A stretch of DNA of 27,055 nt from Mansonella perstans (Eukaryota > Nematoda > Chromadorea > Rhabditida > Onchocercidae): contig JBAMDO010000397.1 in NCBI GenBank assembly GCA_037074765.1, positions 1 through 27,055 of the forward strand. Reading direction: 5' to 3'. This document shows, in pieces, positions 1 to 11,928 of the stretch; the first letter of the stretch is position 1, and the number at the start of each line of letters is the position of its first letter. The translations under genes were made by a program, and so were the position numbers. The notes beneath the pieces are model-generated. The model ran no database searches. It was not told the DNA's origin and saw nothing but the letters and a program-made list of their open reading frames with translations.

Positions 1-564
1 ATATATTTATATATACATACTCAAGATATATATACATATATATCTTAAGATATTAAAAGGATAAATAAAATTGAAATAAAAAAAAATTTTTTTCTTAGAA
101 AAGTATTGAAAAAGGAACATGTAGACTTTGGCACTTCCGTATGCATATATAAATTATAATTAATTAACAATACTGCACTAATAGTGTTATAATATTAAAC
201 AACTGTAAGTACTTGTCAATCATGCATATGTATTAATTAAATTACATGGAATGAAACAGAAACTAATGAATGGTTAATGTGTACTAATGAGAAGTTATTT
301 TTAAAATGAACCAATTTTATCATCTAAAAAGCAATGCTAATTTCATTAGTAATTGATGTCAAATTCTAAAAAATAAAATGTAAAAAATTTATTATTAAAA
401 CTTTTTCCTTCCTTAAATGATTGGCATCTAAAAAAAGAATTTCATTTGACTTTGCACTAAGTTTTAGAAGCAGCTGTTAGTTTTAATTATTAAATTCGCA
501 AATTTTTTTTTTCTTCAAATACATACTTCATTCAAACCATTAAAATGAATTTCATATCAAAAAA
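1..564. other. AT-rich intergenic sequence downstream of the 73-residue gene
   Basis: No gene is visible. The first 60 bases are an AT dinucleotide-rich tract with a short perfect hairpin (arms 23-33 and 36-46, two-base loop). The rest is poly-A/poly-T rich. The part next to position 564 should be the 3' UTR of the minus-strand small gene, but I see no AATAAA on the minus strand close to its stop. Confidence 0.6.
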
Positions 565-1167
565 CTAACTTTTCTTAGCTGCCTGACTGGCTAATTTTCT
601 GCTCAACGCACTTCTTGTCTGGAAATCAACATTCATTGCTGCACCCTGCAAAAAATGGGAACACTGAATGTTATCATTTGATGTTATCATTTGTTATCAT
701 TTGTTATCATTTTACATATTCACATCATTTGTGCATGCATGCACATATTTACATCATTTGTTGCATTGCATTCATACATAATTATCATATTCTTGCACTT
801 TTTTTACAGATTCCTTTACAAACATATTTACATTTTGCATGCTCTAATTGCATTTCATATATATTTGATTTTTTAAATCAATTTTTTCTTCGCATACAAA
901 AAAAAGAAAAAGGATTGGTTGCAAATTAATCTAACTAAAATTAAATTTAATTTAATCAACAAAATAATTGCTCGATAAAAAAAAAAGATTATCAATTAAT
1001 ATCTTAATTAATCTTAATCTTCTAACCTTTAACCATTCAGCAATTCGTCCAGACTCTTGTGTGTTATTTGATTGTGTTGGTAGATTGGGTGGTTCAACAA
1101 GCCATGTTTCTTCATCAAATTCTGCATTACCAATAAGTGTTGATGTTTTATTGATAGCTGCACTCAT
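565..1167 (-). CDS. Small conserved-looking protein of unknown function, 73 residues, two exons
   Basis: I do not recognise this protein. Exon 1 is 1027-1167 (47 codons) and exon 2 is 565-645 (26 codons plus TAG). The intron, 646-1026, has a clean nematode donor (AAG|GTTAGA) and acceptor (TTTTTTGCAG), and the phase is 0. The start ATG is one base after a TTTCAG site, as expected for a spliced-leader acceptor, which fixes the start. Visible features are an acidic N-terminal third with the segment FDEETWLVEPP, a QESGRIAEWLKGAAMNVD stretch across the splice junction, and a basic, alanine-rich C-terminus ending LASQAAKKS that could form an amphipathic helix. There is no signal peptide or membrane segment. 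It lies about 535 bp downstream of the ATP synthase epsilon gene on the same strand, so co-transcription is possible. The reading frame is well supported by splicing; the function is open. Confidence 0.72.
668..713. repeat. Short tandem repeat of GTTATCATTT
   Basis: Four copies of a roughly 10-base unit GTTATCATTT lie head to tail in the intron of the 73-residue gene; the first two are separated by a few extra bases. A looser CATCATTTGTGCATGCATGCAC stretch follows, with a small CATGCATG palindrome. This is simple-sequence intron DNA with no further signal. Confidence 0.75.
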
Positions 1168-1180
1168 CCTGAAATTTTAT
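1168..1180 (-). promoter_or_regulatory. Probable spliced-leader trans-splice acceptor for the 73-residue gene
   Basis: On the minus strand AAATTTCAG ends at 1169, and the ATG follows after one G. This is the nematode acceptor consensus with no coding frame upstream, so trans-splicing is the simplest reading. An unseen 5' non-coding exon is the alternative. Confidence 0.6.
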
Positions 1181-1702
1181 TTCATACAATTAATATTTTT
1201 TTGCAGCATAAATCAAAAAAAAATTCGACGTTACACGAAGTGCGAATATAATGGAAAATAAATCCAATAAGAAATATTTAAGATATTTAAAACAAATATC
1301 AAATTATAATAAGTAAATGAATCTATAATAACAATACCATGAATGAAATACATACTATTGTTAATCCTAGAAAGATAGTCATTTAAAAAATTTATCAAAA
1401 AAAAAGCATGCATAAATTCTTTATGAAGAAGATCGTTGATTGTGAATTGATAGAATTGATGTTAACAAAAACAACGAAGCAGAAATTCACAAAATTTATT
1501 TGAATTAACTTTGATGACTATTAAATTTATCTGAATGGATCGATGGGAAAAAAAAATTCCAAGAATTCTATAGATTCTGCAGTGCAAGAATTCTACAGAA
1601 AGCCAATTATGCAACATTCACTTCAACATTTTGTCATAATAAATATACAACGGCGAAAATAGAAAGAACTACTCAACGGATGACACTGGAGGAAAATTAT
1701 TT

Positions 1703-1867
1703 CTACTCTTTCTTCACCGGTTTCCCATTTTCCCATGCAGTAATTTTCACGGTTGTTGTCACCGGTTTTTCAACTTCTTTCTTCACTCCTTTTTTCAGGC
1801 ATTTTCGTGTAGCCGCTGCTGCAATTTGTGAATATCGTACATAATTGATGCCCATTTGACGCCACAT
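1703..1867 (-). CDS. ATP5F1E: ATP synthase F1 epsilon subunit, mitochondrial
   Basis: This subunit is part of the central stalk of mitochondrial F1Fo ATP synthase, next to gamma and delta, and helps assemble F1 on the matrix side. A single exon encodes 54 residues, normal for the family (about 50). The diagnostic N-terminal pattern is WRQMGINYVRYSQIAA at residues 2-17, matching the family's W-R-x-x-G-[IL]-x-Y-[VI]-R-Y-S-Q-I. It is followed by a lysine-rich middle and a C-terminal VKITAWENGK, typical of nematode versions (the C. elegans homologue is known as hpo-18). An in-frame TAA sits 9 bases before the ATG, and a TTTCAG acceptor ends at 1883, leaving a 15-base leader, so the start is secure. 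There is no cleavable presequence, as usual for this subunit. The 73-residue gene follows about 535 bp downstream on the same strand. Confidence 0.94.
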   Translation of the reverse strand: MWRQMGINYVRYSQIAAAATRKCLKKGVKKEVEKPVTTTVKITAWENGKPVKKE

Positions 1868-1881
1868 TTTTTCTTATGTAT

Positions 1882-1892
1882 CCTGAAATTTT
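1882..1892 (-). promoter_or_regulatory. Probable trans-splice acceptor of the ATP synthase epsilon gene
   Basis: AAATTTCAG on the minus strand ends at 1883, and a 15-base leader leads to the ATG at 1867. Because an in-frame stop lies in that leader, any upstream exon would be non-coding. Confidence 0.6.
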
Positions 1893-4800
1893 TAAAATTA
1901 AATCCTCACATGATCAAATGCATGAAAAATATCAACCAATTTGAATCATGAATTAATTCGATTCACTTCTTAATCAATTTATTCAACATGATTAATTTAA
2001 AAATTCATTCAATAATCTATCAGTTAGAATGATCGAGAGATTTTCCTCAGAACATATTTCCACCCTTTAGATAAAAACGAAATTATGCAATAGCTCCAAG
2101 GCCAACTACTTGTCAAGCATATACATATTTACCCCTAATAAAATTATATTATTATTAAAAAGAAAAGAAATCACTATTTATCGCACAATAATTTAATTTC
2201 TAAGTTCATTAAAGAATACAGAAAGGAAAAAAAAAACTTTTCAATGTCTTTTTATTAAGTTGAATTCTGGAAGTGGTAGAAAAAATTATGGATTGAGAGA
2301 AAGTAATATTGTTGTAAAGAAATCAATACAATTTCTGGAAAGGCATCAAACACACTCTGTGAAAATTGAATGAGAAAAGAATGGAATAAAAAAAAGATGA
2401 AAATTAAAACTTTTAATACAATTTTTCATTCTTTGTCATAATTTAATAATAGTAGAATGTATTTTAAAATAATTATACCCAATGCGAACATTTCTATATA
2501 TAATGAAAATTAAAAACTACAATGCTTATTTTGATTATAAAGTAAAAATAAGAAGAAAAAATACACTTCGCTAAGCTGTTCACATATCAAATCTCAAGTG
2601 AAGAATTTGCAAATTCAGCTGAATAAACCAAAAAAACTTCCCATTTTCTTTTTCAACTATCAAATTTCAAATAAAAAATTATATTTTCATTTATAAAAAT
2701 ATCAATGCAAAAAAAAGCAATGGGAAAAAAGAAGTAATATTTCTAATACCAAAATTTCATATTGTTATTTAAAATTCAATTCCCACACTATTCGATTATT
2801 TAAACATTTAAAATATCATCTCTTCCTCTTTCTCCTCCTCCTATTCTTCCTCATCCATTCGAAACAATTCAATTAACCTAATATTTTACAACAAATTTAC
2901 AACGATCATCCACAATTATCATTACACTTATGTCAAACTGAATCAACATTTCGATAAGAAATAAAAATTTCCCATAAATCATACCTGTTTCGCTCCATTC
3001 TCTTTGCCTGTTTTTCTTTACAAATAATTATGACTAACTACTACCTTTATAACTTTATCAAAAATACCAATTATAAATCACGCAAAAGTTTTTGTAATTT
3101 CATCCAATAAATTAAACTATTTCCATTGCTCGCCGTCGAACAATATTTAGATATCATAATTTCTCTATTAATTCAACAATAAATTATTGCGGTGAAACGA
3201 TATTTGCGATACTCTCAATGAGAAACATTTTAAATCTAAAATTAATACTTTACTTAAGCAATAATAAAATTGCCAATGTTAAGCTACAAAAACAAAAAAG
3301 ATTGTGAAATTCTATTTTCCCTCAAAAAAAAAGAAAAAAAGTAAAGTGAAGAAAATTGTTTTTGAAGAAATAGAATCCAGAAATATCGTATGAAAAGATA
3401 AAAAGCAATGATTTATTTCAAATAATACAATCGAGCATTTCTTTTTTTCTTTTATAATTTCACAAAATTTAGTTTAATTAAATCTTATCATATCATAACA
3501 TATAATCTTATAAATTCATTTTTTTTCTAAATACAAGTGAAATTGTCAGGAAAAAGTATAGGAAAAGATGAATTCTTAAATGTAATTAGTTAGGACATTA
3601 ATGTAATTAATAGTTAATCACCCTTTTTTTTAATTACTATTATCTTACATGATAAAGAGGTGCATAAGAGATGATGATCCTTATGTGATGTAAAATAAAA
3701 ATTGGGAACTTCCTGAATAAAAGTTATTTTTTCCTGAATTCATAGAAAGATTTTGAAAGATAGTTGTTGCATGACACATCAGGGATTTCTTTCTTATTTT
3801 CGGCTTTTTTTTTTTGGAATTGGCAAAAGTTTCACTTCTAATTTTTCCCGGATTATGAATTTTATCCTCAGTGGCACTTTTCAACAACGCAGTTACATTT
3901 CTGGAAACATTCACATTCACAGCTATCAAACCAATCCAGTTTAATTCTTGCTTACTTCAAGCTATGCGCTTATAAACTTAACTTACGGTAATAAGTATTA
4001 CAAATTTTCAAGAAAAAAACAACAACAACTTATCCTTCTAAACTTCAAATATTTTCCTACACAACAATTATTTAGCAAGTCACAAAATTAAAATCATAAA
4101 ATTTCAATATGGGAATAAAAATATGTGAAAATTTAGCAATATTTAACCGCAACGTTAACAACTACTAAAAGTTGAAATTTTAAAAATTTAATTTCATGAA
4201 ATTCTAGCAAAAGCGAATGAAGAAATAAAAATGAAAGAAAACTACCAATGCATGAACAATGCTGTCACTTAAAAAGTGCAATCATATATTTCAAATTTTC
4301 TTCCCTCTTTATTTCACATTAAAGAAAAATCAATGATCAAAATAAAATCAAAAAAAAAAAAAAGAAAAAAAAAGGAAACAGTAGCCAATTAACCAATTAA
4401 TCCAACAATTAACTAATTATGTTTCATTCATTTGCAACTTTCTTTTTTTTTGTAAAGTAATTGATTCGAATGCAATGATTAAATGAAGGCTTCAAAATGT
4501 TTTAAGAATACGAAATATAAAGCTATTATTGAAAGAAAGCCATTTGATATCGTCTTATATTCAATCACTGTAAATGTTGGAATGTTTACAACAGGTGTAT
4601 ACCTACCTAACAAATGATCCCTGCCTTTTGTCACCATTTTCCATTGTTTGTTGAAAAAAAAGTTGTAAAAAAAACTTGAGAACAAAGTTTAAAAGAAAAT
4701 GACTTGCCATCTTTACACTATTTTTTCTCAATTTTTTTCAGTAGTTGAGAAACAACAATAACACTTCAGCATAACATCATCTTTATTTTTGAATAAAGAC

Positions 4801-7438
4801 TGAAGTACTGGAATATTAGCAGTATATTGTCACCAAAATGAAAATGAGATCATTTTTTTCTTTGTGAATAATAAATTTCTATTCAGTGATTTTTATTCAG
4901 TGACTGCTGCTGCGATGACTTACACTACGATTATTACATACAGAATTACTCTATTACAATAAAATGATAATCATCAATGAGATGAGTTATTTATAGTAAA
5001 GTATTATGATTATCAAGAAAGACCTATTTCGATAACTCACTACTGACTGACTATTATTAGTAGTACTACCTGATGACTGCAATAATTATGCTTTTTTGGC
5101 CAATATAATTAATTTAACATCATGATTATCGTGGATATTTATTACCTAAATCAATCGCTTATATGGATCAGTGTAAAGAAACCCGAGCTAAAAAGGCCAA
5201 GTCGCCGAAAAGATGGAATAATTGTTAGCAACCTATATGCTATATACATATTAATATCCACAATAGCATAAGAAATAATGTGTTATTATAGAACTGTAAG
5301 ATAGATTGCTTCAAATATTCAATTATTCCTAATGTGATTAATGTTTCATCGCGTCATTTTAATTCTCGAATAAAATATGAATTTTAAAAAAAGCACAGTC
5401 AAAAGAAATGAAAGACTTAAAATTAAAATCTAAGTGCTAATGCTAAAGAAATTCATTTATGAAAAAAAAAAAAAAACTCTATTTTAAATTTAATTTGAAT
5501 TTCTGAGCACAAAATTGCTTTAGTCTGATTAAACAACGAGACCTAATAAAGAAGATTTGATTAGCGTTAAGGCTGGGAAATGAATTTTAAAGTTAAAGTG
5601 TTTCATTTTTGAAAATCGCATAAGATGAATTTTCGCAAAATGAAATGAGCAATAGAGAGTAGAATACAAGAAGCAATCCATTTTCAGGAAGAGAAAAAGA
5701 TAACTTTCAAGAACTTTAAAACAAACCTGACAAAGAAAGAAATTCAAGTTTCATTCGATTTTAGTCTTAAATGACCATTCTTTAACTATTCCTTATGTTG
5801 TTAAACTTTTTTGTAGCCTTATTTCTCAAATAATTTGCAATGCAACAACTTTCATGGCCCTTCACTTTAAGGCCATAAAACAACAGTTTATCACTATTTT
5901 TAGCAGCCATTCAATAATGTTGCAAATAAACAAAGCATGGAATACAGAATTAAAAAAAAATGGAAATTAATATTTACCTTGAATTAAGTTATGTTATATA
6001 TCAATCGCTTTGCCTTGCACAATTCTATTAATTACCAAAGAAAATTTCGAATTGAAACCTGTAAATTACTGTAATTAATAAAATTAAAATCAAGTAAATG
6101 ATATTAATCACTGAAAACAGTACTAATCATTAGATCATTAAATTTATAATATAAGCATAAAAATCTATTAAAACAAAAGCACATGAATATCAGCATTATT
6201 AATTAATTTGTATCGAAGATTAATCGATATGTTCGACAAACGATAGCTTATAAAATCCTTTTAAAAAATTATCTACTTTTATATCGTTATGAAAAAGAAA
6301 AAAAGAAATACTCGATAAAAATATTTATTTCGTCGAAATAGCAAAGCAATAAAAATTTTTAAAAAAATTAAAAAACTTAAATTTAAAAATTTCTTTTTTT
6401 AATATACCACCCTCGAAATATATCACCAGGGGAAAATGAAGATATTTTTATTAGCTATCCACCATTTAGTAAATAAAAACAAACATATAATGATTTGTGT
6501 GAACTAATTAATTCATTGTGAATAGAATGAAAATCAATAGCTGTGATTTATATAAGTGAAAACGAAGATAAACAGTCTTGCCAAAAGATTTTCACAATTT
6601 CCCAATCAAGTTTTCAATTTTTTTATTCTTTTCTTTTTTTCATAATATTCAATCCTTTCACTTACATCTCTCGGCCTTACATCACTACACCATTGTTATA
6701 TATTAACCAATACAACTGAATAATTGTCAACAAAGTCACTGAGAATTTGTTGCCAAATGAATTTTGTTATTAGTTATGAGAAGCTCGATTTAGTTCTACT
6801 AAAGTATAATAGGTAATTTGGATAGTAAATATATAAAAGTGGTAGGGAACTTATATGCGTAAGTAAATCTGTGAGAACTGGTAACAAAACTGGCAAAAAT
6901 TATCACAATCTACAATAATGTCAGCGGTGACACTATGACAGGGAATGAAGAAAGAATATGTTAGATGTTATTTGAACTTCATTAGCACTGAAAAATATAT
7001 TAAAATAAAACAAATGCACTCTTAAATCATTCTATCATGAATTCCGGAAAGCTCATCGTTTTATCTAATGATAAGGGAAATATTAGAATTCCGGTGGAAG
7101 AACCGATATGACACATAATTAAAATACCAAAGAAATTATTTTATTGATTAATTACAATTTTTATATGCAAATTAAAGATACACTAAACATTTACAAGCAG
7201 CATTAAAGCAATTTTTGAGAATTAGAAAAATGAAACTTGAGATTACAAAAGAATATCATAAAATTCCACATAGCAAATGAATATTGGAAAATTCTGAAGT
7301 AATTGAATTCGAAAGTTCATTTTCGAATAAACGTCAATAAGTTATCTGGCAAAACTCAAAGAATTTCAATGTAGTAAATAAGTTTCGCAAATTAAAATCA
7401 AAAGTTTTATCGACGAGAGACATTCAACGATTTCGCGA
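1893..7438. other. Long AT-rich intergenic region without visible genes
   Basis: I read both strands of this 5.5-kb stretch and found no family match. Open frames here are short, rich in Phe, Lys, Ile and Asn, and lack splice-linked partners. The DNA is full of A and T runs, for example near 3300-3340, 4349-4376 and 5462-5476. A less AT-rich patch at 5160-5230 holds a 21-codon plus-strand frame starting at 5164, too short to call. The part just below 7438 should contain the ARP10 3' UTR, and the part just above 1893 the promoter of the ATP synthase epsilon gene. No tRNA or rRNA gene is recognisable. Confidence 0.55.
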
Positions 7439-10400
7439 CTAATCCTGATTTATCTCATAAGCATTACTCATCCAGTCTGGCACCGTAGCTCGTTTTTGCC
7501 AATCCTCTCGTGTGAAAGAATGATACTGCAGCACTTCTAAAGCTCCAAACATACTGCCTAAAAAAAAATTCAAATTTTAAAGAAATTTTATCAGCAAATT
7601 CCATCAAACAAACAAGATTCAGAATTTAAATATTGGATGTTATAGTAATCAAAATTACTGAACACCAAAAGTTCTAAAATATAGACAGCTCTAAAATAAC
7701 TATTCCTACAGTCTATCTACATTTTGTTATTCATAGTCAAATCAACAAAATTATTGGATTCTTGAAACTATGAAATAATTACAATTATTTCACCAATGCT
7801 GCATTAATGATATAAAATCCTGCCGCCAATAATCAACTGAAAATAATTAAGAATGAGTTATGCCATTCAAAATTGCAATTCAAATCAATTTGCGTAAAAA
7901 AATTTTCCAAATTACCTCCAATCCAACTAGCAAACAATTCAATTGATGTATTTGGTAATCGATAAAATTTGACAGACTTAATATTGCCTAATTTATTTGC
8001 GTAAGTCGATGCTGTCAATAAACGCAAAACTTCATCTTGAAGTCGTGCGTAGAAACCTTTCATACGTGTTGTCCCACCAACCAGTATGATACTTTCCAAT
8101 AGTTTCCTTCTTGCATCAATTGGACACTAAACACTTGTCATTAGCAAAGCTTTGAATTTCAGCGGAAAGAAGTAAATTAATTATTATCTTGAGAAACATA
8201 TCTTTTCACACTTCTCTACTGATAATGGTTTTTTTTTTTTTTTCATGGACGATTTGGAAGCTAGTAATGACCTAAATCTGCAAGCCGAATTGCCTTGTAA
8301 GATAAAATGCTAATAAATTGAGAAACTGAGTGGTAAATATTAAAGCGAAATATTCACCCGATATACGGCATCAAGAACTAGTTGTGGCAAAGATTTGATA
8401 TCATTGTTCTCCTCGAAAATTGCTTCTGCCGTCCATTCTCTGAATTAATTAACGAAGATAGTATCTAATTTTTAGAAGAATAGAATTTCTAGTGAATTAA
8501 AGTTAATTTTAAAATCACCTTATAAGACCAGGCACAAGAAGCATTTCCTCACCGAATGGTAAGCGAACGTCACGTGGTGGTTTCGGAATTTCACGCTCTG
8601 GATTATATTCTGTAATTTAAATTGATATTTTCTCCTATTCGTGCTTTACTCAATTCTTTGTTCTTTTACCAGTTTTATTTCTTTCTTTTTTCTCCTAAAT
8701 TTTTATTTCACTTAAATTCATTTTTTCATTAAAAATTTTACTGCAATTTTTAAAAGTCTTAGAAATAGCCAATAACAAGAGAAAAAAAAATTGCTCATCC
8801 AGCTTCCGGTATCTTAGAGTAGACTGCACTTACTCGACGCTTGTATCATCATCCCACGATCCATTTTAGTAGCAAAACAAAGCCTAACAACAATATCTTC
8901 TAAAATGTGTTTTTTTTTTAATAACAAATCATCGTCATCAGACAGTGCACGTTCCGTACCCGAAAATGTTAACACTTTGCCGTGCCTGGAAGATAACATA
9001 AAGAATTAAGCGCTGAAATGAGAAATTAAAACGTAATCTTAATTAAACAGATTCCCTCAAGTTCCTTTGTGTTTTGTCCACATCCGAACAGATGACAAAA
9101 TAACAGCTATGTGACATGTCTTGATAAATAAATCATACCGTATTAAATGCGAAATTATTTAACTTCTCAACAGCTTATTCGTCCCTATGGTTCCAACTAG
9201 GAGAAAAATTTTAATTTTTTTGGAATAACAATTTCGATCAAACTATGATCGATAAAGATGAAATCTTACTTTCGCAAGAGTTCGTAAACGCGCTCTTCCA
9301 AACATTTCGCACCAATATTTGAAGTTTCCAATTGATACAACATAGTTACACCTTCCAAAATCTGCAAACTAAATAGAGTAATGAAATTTATTTGAAGTAG
9401 CAGAAAGTGAAACAAAGAGTATTAAATCTTTAAATACGTCGGGAGATGAAATCACGCTGGATGCTTGTTTCAAAATTACATAAAGAGATTTTAATACCAT
9501 AAATATAATTTATTCCTGATTAGAAATCTAATTTATAATATACATGCGCCCAACAGAGAATAGACATAGATCGTGCATTTTTTTGAATGTTATAATATAA
9601 ATCATATTTCTTTTCAAAATAAATCCTAGCGTATTATTACCGGAACAATGATTGCTTCCGAATATCCGACATCGATAACAAGAGCATTCGACACACCGAA
9701 TGGGAATGTTGCGAACAGATGAGACGGAGCGAAAAGTATCGATGGAGCATCGAAAACATTAAAAAGTACTTTTGCCATAGCATTTTGACGATATGTCGGT
9801 GTCAAAATATTTTCAACGATTACAATTCGACGATCCTTGGCAATCGTTAACAAGTGTCTAAGAAGTTTAATGGAATGGATTCCAAATGCTGAAGCAAAAT
9901 TTAAAACCTTTGGGTTTTTTTTTCTCAAAATGAAGATTATAAACGATTAAAGTTGCATAAAAAACCAAGTTCCTGAAATATAGGTCATAGGTTAAAATTT
10001 CAAATCAAAACAAAATAATAGCATCGCAGATGCCTAGTTTTGTATAAAGATGATATCTGCAAATCGTGATAATGTATTACATTTAATGGGAGCAAATATA
10101 ATCACATGTATGTAGATGTTTAACGTGAAAGGAAATATAACTTACGCAAAAAATAACTTTCGGAAGAATTTCACCAATCTATAGTAAAGCTCTTGTTCAC
10201 TAAGTGCATTATCCAATACTTTTACTACTTCACCTGTACAATCATCCAACAATTCTGTTCGTATTATTGCGCGTGGAACAAATTCACCCGCATAACCTAC
10301 TCTGAAATAAATTTATTATTAACTTGTCATAAAATGCACTCGTTGTTATTAATAGTAAGAAGAGAAGACAGAAACTTCGTTAAAATAGCGCCAACATCGA

Positions 10401-10533
10401 TAACAACAGCTTGTCGATTATCCATACCGACCACACCTAACGATAATGGATCTAATCGGCTATTTCCGGTTAACATTGCTGGTATCACCGAAGTAGCTGA
10501 CTGTTGTTGCGATGAACTGTCACGTTGCATCAT
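7439..10533 (-). CDS. arp-11: Actin-related protein 10 (Arp11), dynactin pointed-end subunit
   Basis: Arp11 caps the pointed end of the Arp1 filament in dynactin, the dynein cofactor. Exons: 10376-10533, 10146-10301, 9641-9857, 9270-9361, 8834-8985, 8519-8609, 8358-8439, 7916-8126 and 7439-7557. All phases close, giving 425 residues (human ACTR10: 417). The actin fold is clear. Phosphate loop 1 is VIDVGAILTKVGYAGE (residues 44-59). HLLTIAKDRRIVIVENILTP (106-125) aligns with the ACTR10 HLLVNPRDRRVVIIES. VIDVGYSEAIIVP (165-177) replaces actin's GDG loop, as is normal in this family. ILVGGTTRMKGF starts at 330, and VPDW lies near the C-terminus. The start lies about 25 bases after a TTTGTTCAG acceptor and gives a Ser/Gln-rich N-terminus about 29 residues longer than in human; Met37 would match the human length. 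The exon 1 donor, GTTTCT, is weak, and exon 5 has a DDDDLLLKKK insert. Confidence 0.95.
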
Positions 10534-10558
10534 CGTACGGAACTCAGCAATTATTTAC

Positions 10559-10570
10559 CTGAACAAATAA
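10559..10570 (-). promoter_or_regulatory. Probable trans-splice acceptor of ARP10
   Basis: On the minus strand TTATTTGTTCAG ends at 10559, and the ATG at 10533 follows a 25-base leader. No coding exon is visible upstream, so this is most likely the spliced-leader site and the 5' end of the mature mRNA. Confidence 0.55.
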
Positions 10571-11550
10571 TACAATAAGGTAAAATAATAGTAAAGATTC
10601 TAAGGACTAGGAGTTCAACTAAACCAAAAAGAGAATTTCCCAAACATCGCATAGTGCTGAATGAACATTTTTCATATATTATTGTAAACAATTTATGAAA
10701 TAAAGAATGCATAGATTTGTATAAGGTTAACGCGAACTACCGGACTATTTATGGGCAAAATCCGGAAAACTTCAAAGAACAATCAGTAACGGATGATTAG
10801 CACGATCAATCTTCTATCTACTGCGAAAAAAAAATTAAGTATTTGAAGTATCTGACTGTAATTAATAAAAGATTTAATATCAGTGAAGAAAATCAAAGAT
10901 TGAGAAAATACGAGAAAATTGTAGAGAAATATTCCTGTAAACAAAGAGATTTGGCAAAAAATAAATAGAACTCTTATAATATTTAGCTAGAGAATGAAAA
11001 AATGAAAAATATTAACAATTTATAATTATTTAGATGATAAAGGAAATGATAGATAAAGGAGTAACAGACGCTAAACAAATTATTGATAGAATATAGAATA
11101 TAGCAAAAAAAATGAGAAAATTGTAGATAATTTACTGGAAATTATCAAAATTTCTTAGCAAAAATTGCAAATCGGGAAGGATTAATGGATCGTATTTACT
11201 ATGGATTGGCCACTATGAAATCTCATGTTTCACACTATCATATTTCTATTCATTTGAAATTTGATCGAATTTTATTGGGACTGCAATTTTAAATTGGAAT
11301 TGGACAAATAATTCAGGATCAATTCCAATTTCCATCTATAACATACATTTTTTGAAATGTGTAATTTGAAATTGAAAAAGAGATTTAATTCTTGATCCTT
11401 CGAATACGAAAATATAGTGGGAATTTCAGAGAGACAGAGCAATAGAAAATTTCGAAATTTGATTTTAAATTTTTTGAGAAAATAAGTTTTTCATATTCCT
11501 TTTGTATTTGCTCGATATTACGACTAAGAATCTCAATAAGGAAAAAGAAA

Positions 11551-11568
11551 GAGAGAGAGAGAGAGAGG
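11551..11568. repeat. (GA)n microsatellite
   Basis: About eight to nine uninterrupted GA units lie inside a longer purine-only tract (roughly 11538-11578). A similar impure GA tract is found at 12080-12112. Confidence 0.85.
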
Positions 11569-11760
11569 AAAAGGAAAATATGAAAAATGCATTGAATTAA
11601 ATTTACAATGAAAAAGTTAGACTAAGATTTGTCCTTGCTCTCCTTTCCTTTTATCAACAGTTTCAATGGATACAAACATTTTATTACTTAAATTGAAATT
11701 CTTTCGACAGTAATAATGCTATGTTATACCGTAGAACCGTAGAAAACGATTTAAAAAAGT

Positions 11761-11821
11761 TATATTAAGTCAAGCAGTTATCAAGTTAAGCTATATTAAA
11801 TCATGCAGTTATTAAGTTAAT
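11761..11821. repeat. Direct tandem repeat, two copies of about 31 bp
   Basis: Copy 1 (11761-11791) and copy 2 (11792-11821) share TATATTAAxTCAxGCAGTTA followed by TxAAGTTAA, with only a few mismatches. Noncoding; this looks like a local duplication. Confidence 0.8.
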
Positions 11822-11895
11822 ATCAATATTGGACTAAATCGAACTAAATTGATTAAGGAAAAATGATTTGGAAATTTAAGATGAAAAATAATGGA

Positions 11896-11928
11896 AATTT
11901 TCTGTCTAGAAATTTTAGACAGAAAATT
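11896..11928. repeat. Perfect inverted repeat with 13-bp arms
   Basis: The left arm AATTTTCTGTCTA (11896-11908) is the exact reverse complement of the right arm (11916-11928), with a 7-base loop. It lies in noncoding DNA between genes. It could fold as a hairpin if transcribed; no tandem T run marks it as a terminator. Confidence 0.85.

Noticed and set aside
615..929. 104-codon plus-strand open frame rich in His, Ile and Phe
   Set aside because: It covers the second exon edge and the intron of the minus-strand 73-residue gene, and its content comes from the GTTATCATTT repeat.
968..1261. 97-codon plus-strand open frame
   Set aside because: It is the reverse of exon 1 of the 73-residue gene, whose minus-strand reading has a matching splice donor and TTTCAG before the ATG.
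3681..3929. 82-codon minus-strand open frame
   Set aside because: Lys/Ser-rich random-looking sequence, no splice-linked partner, no family match.
5164..5229. 21-codon basic open frame in a less AT-rich patch
   Set aside because: It is too short, has no acceptor ahead of it and no recognisable family; no tRNA or snoRNA fold could be drawn either.
10193..10570. 125-codon plus-strand open frame
   Set aside because: It overlaps ARP10 exons 1 and 2 on the opposite strand, which carry clear actin-family sequence.
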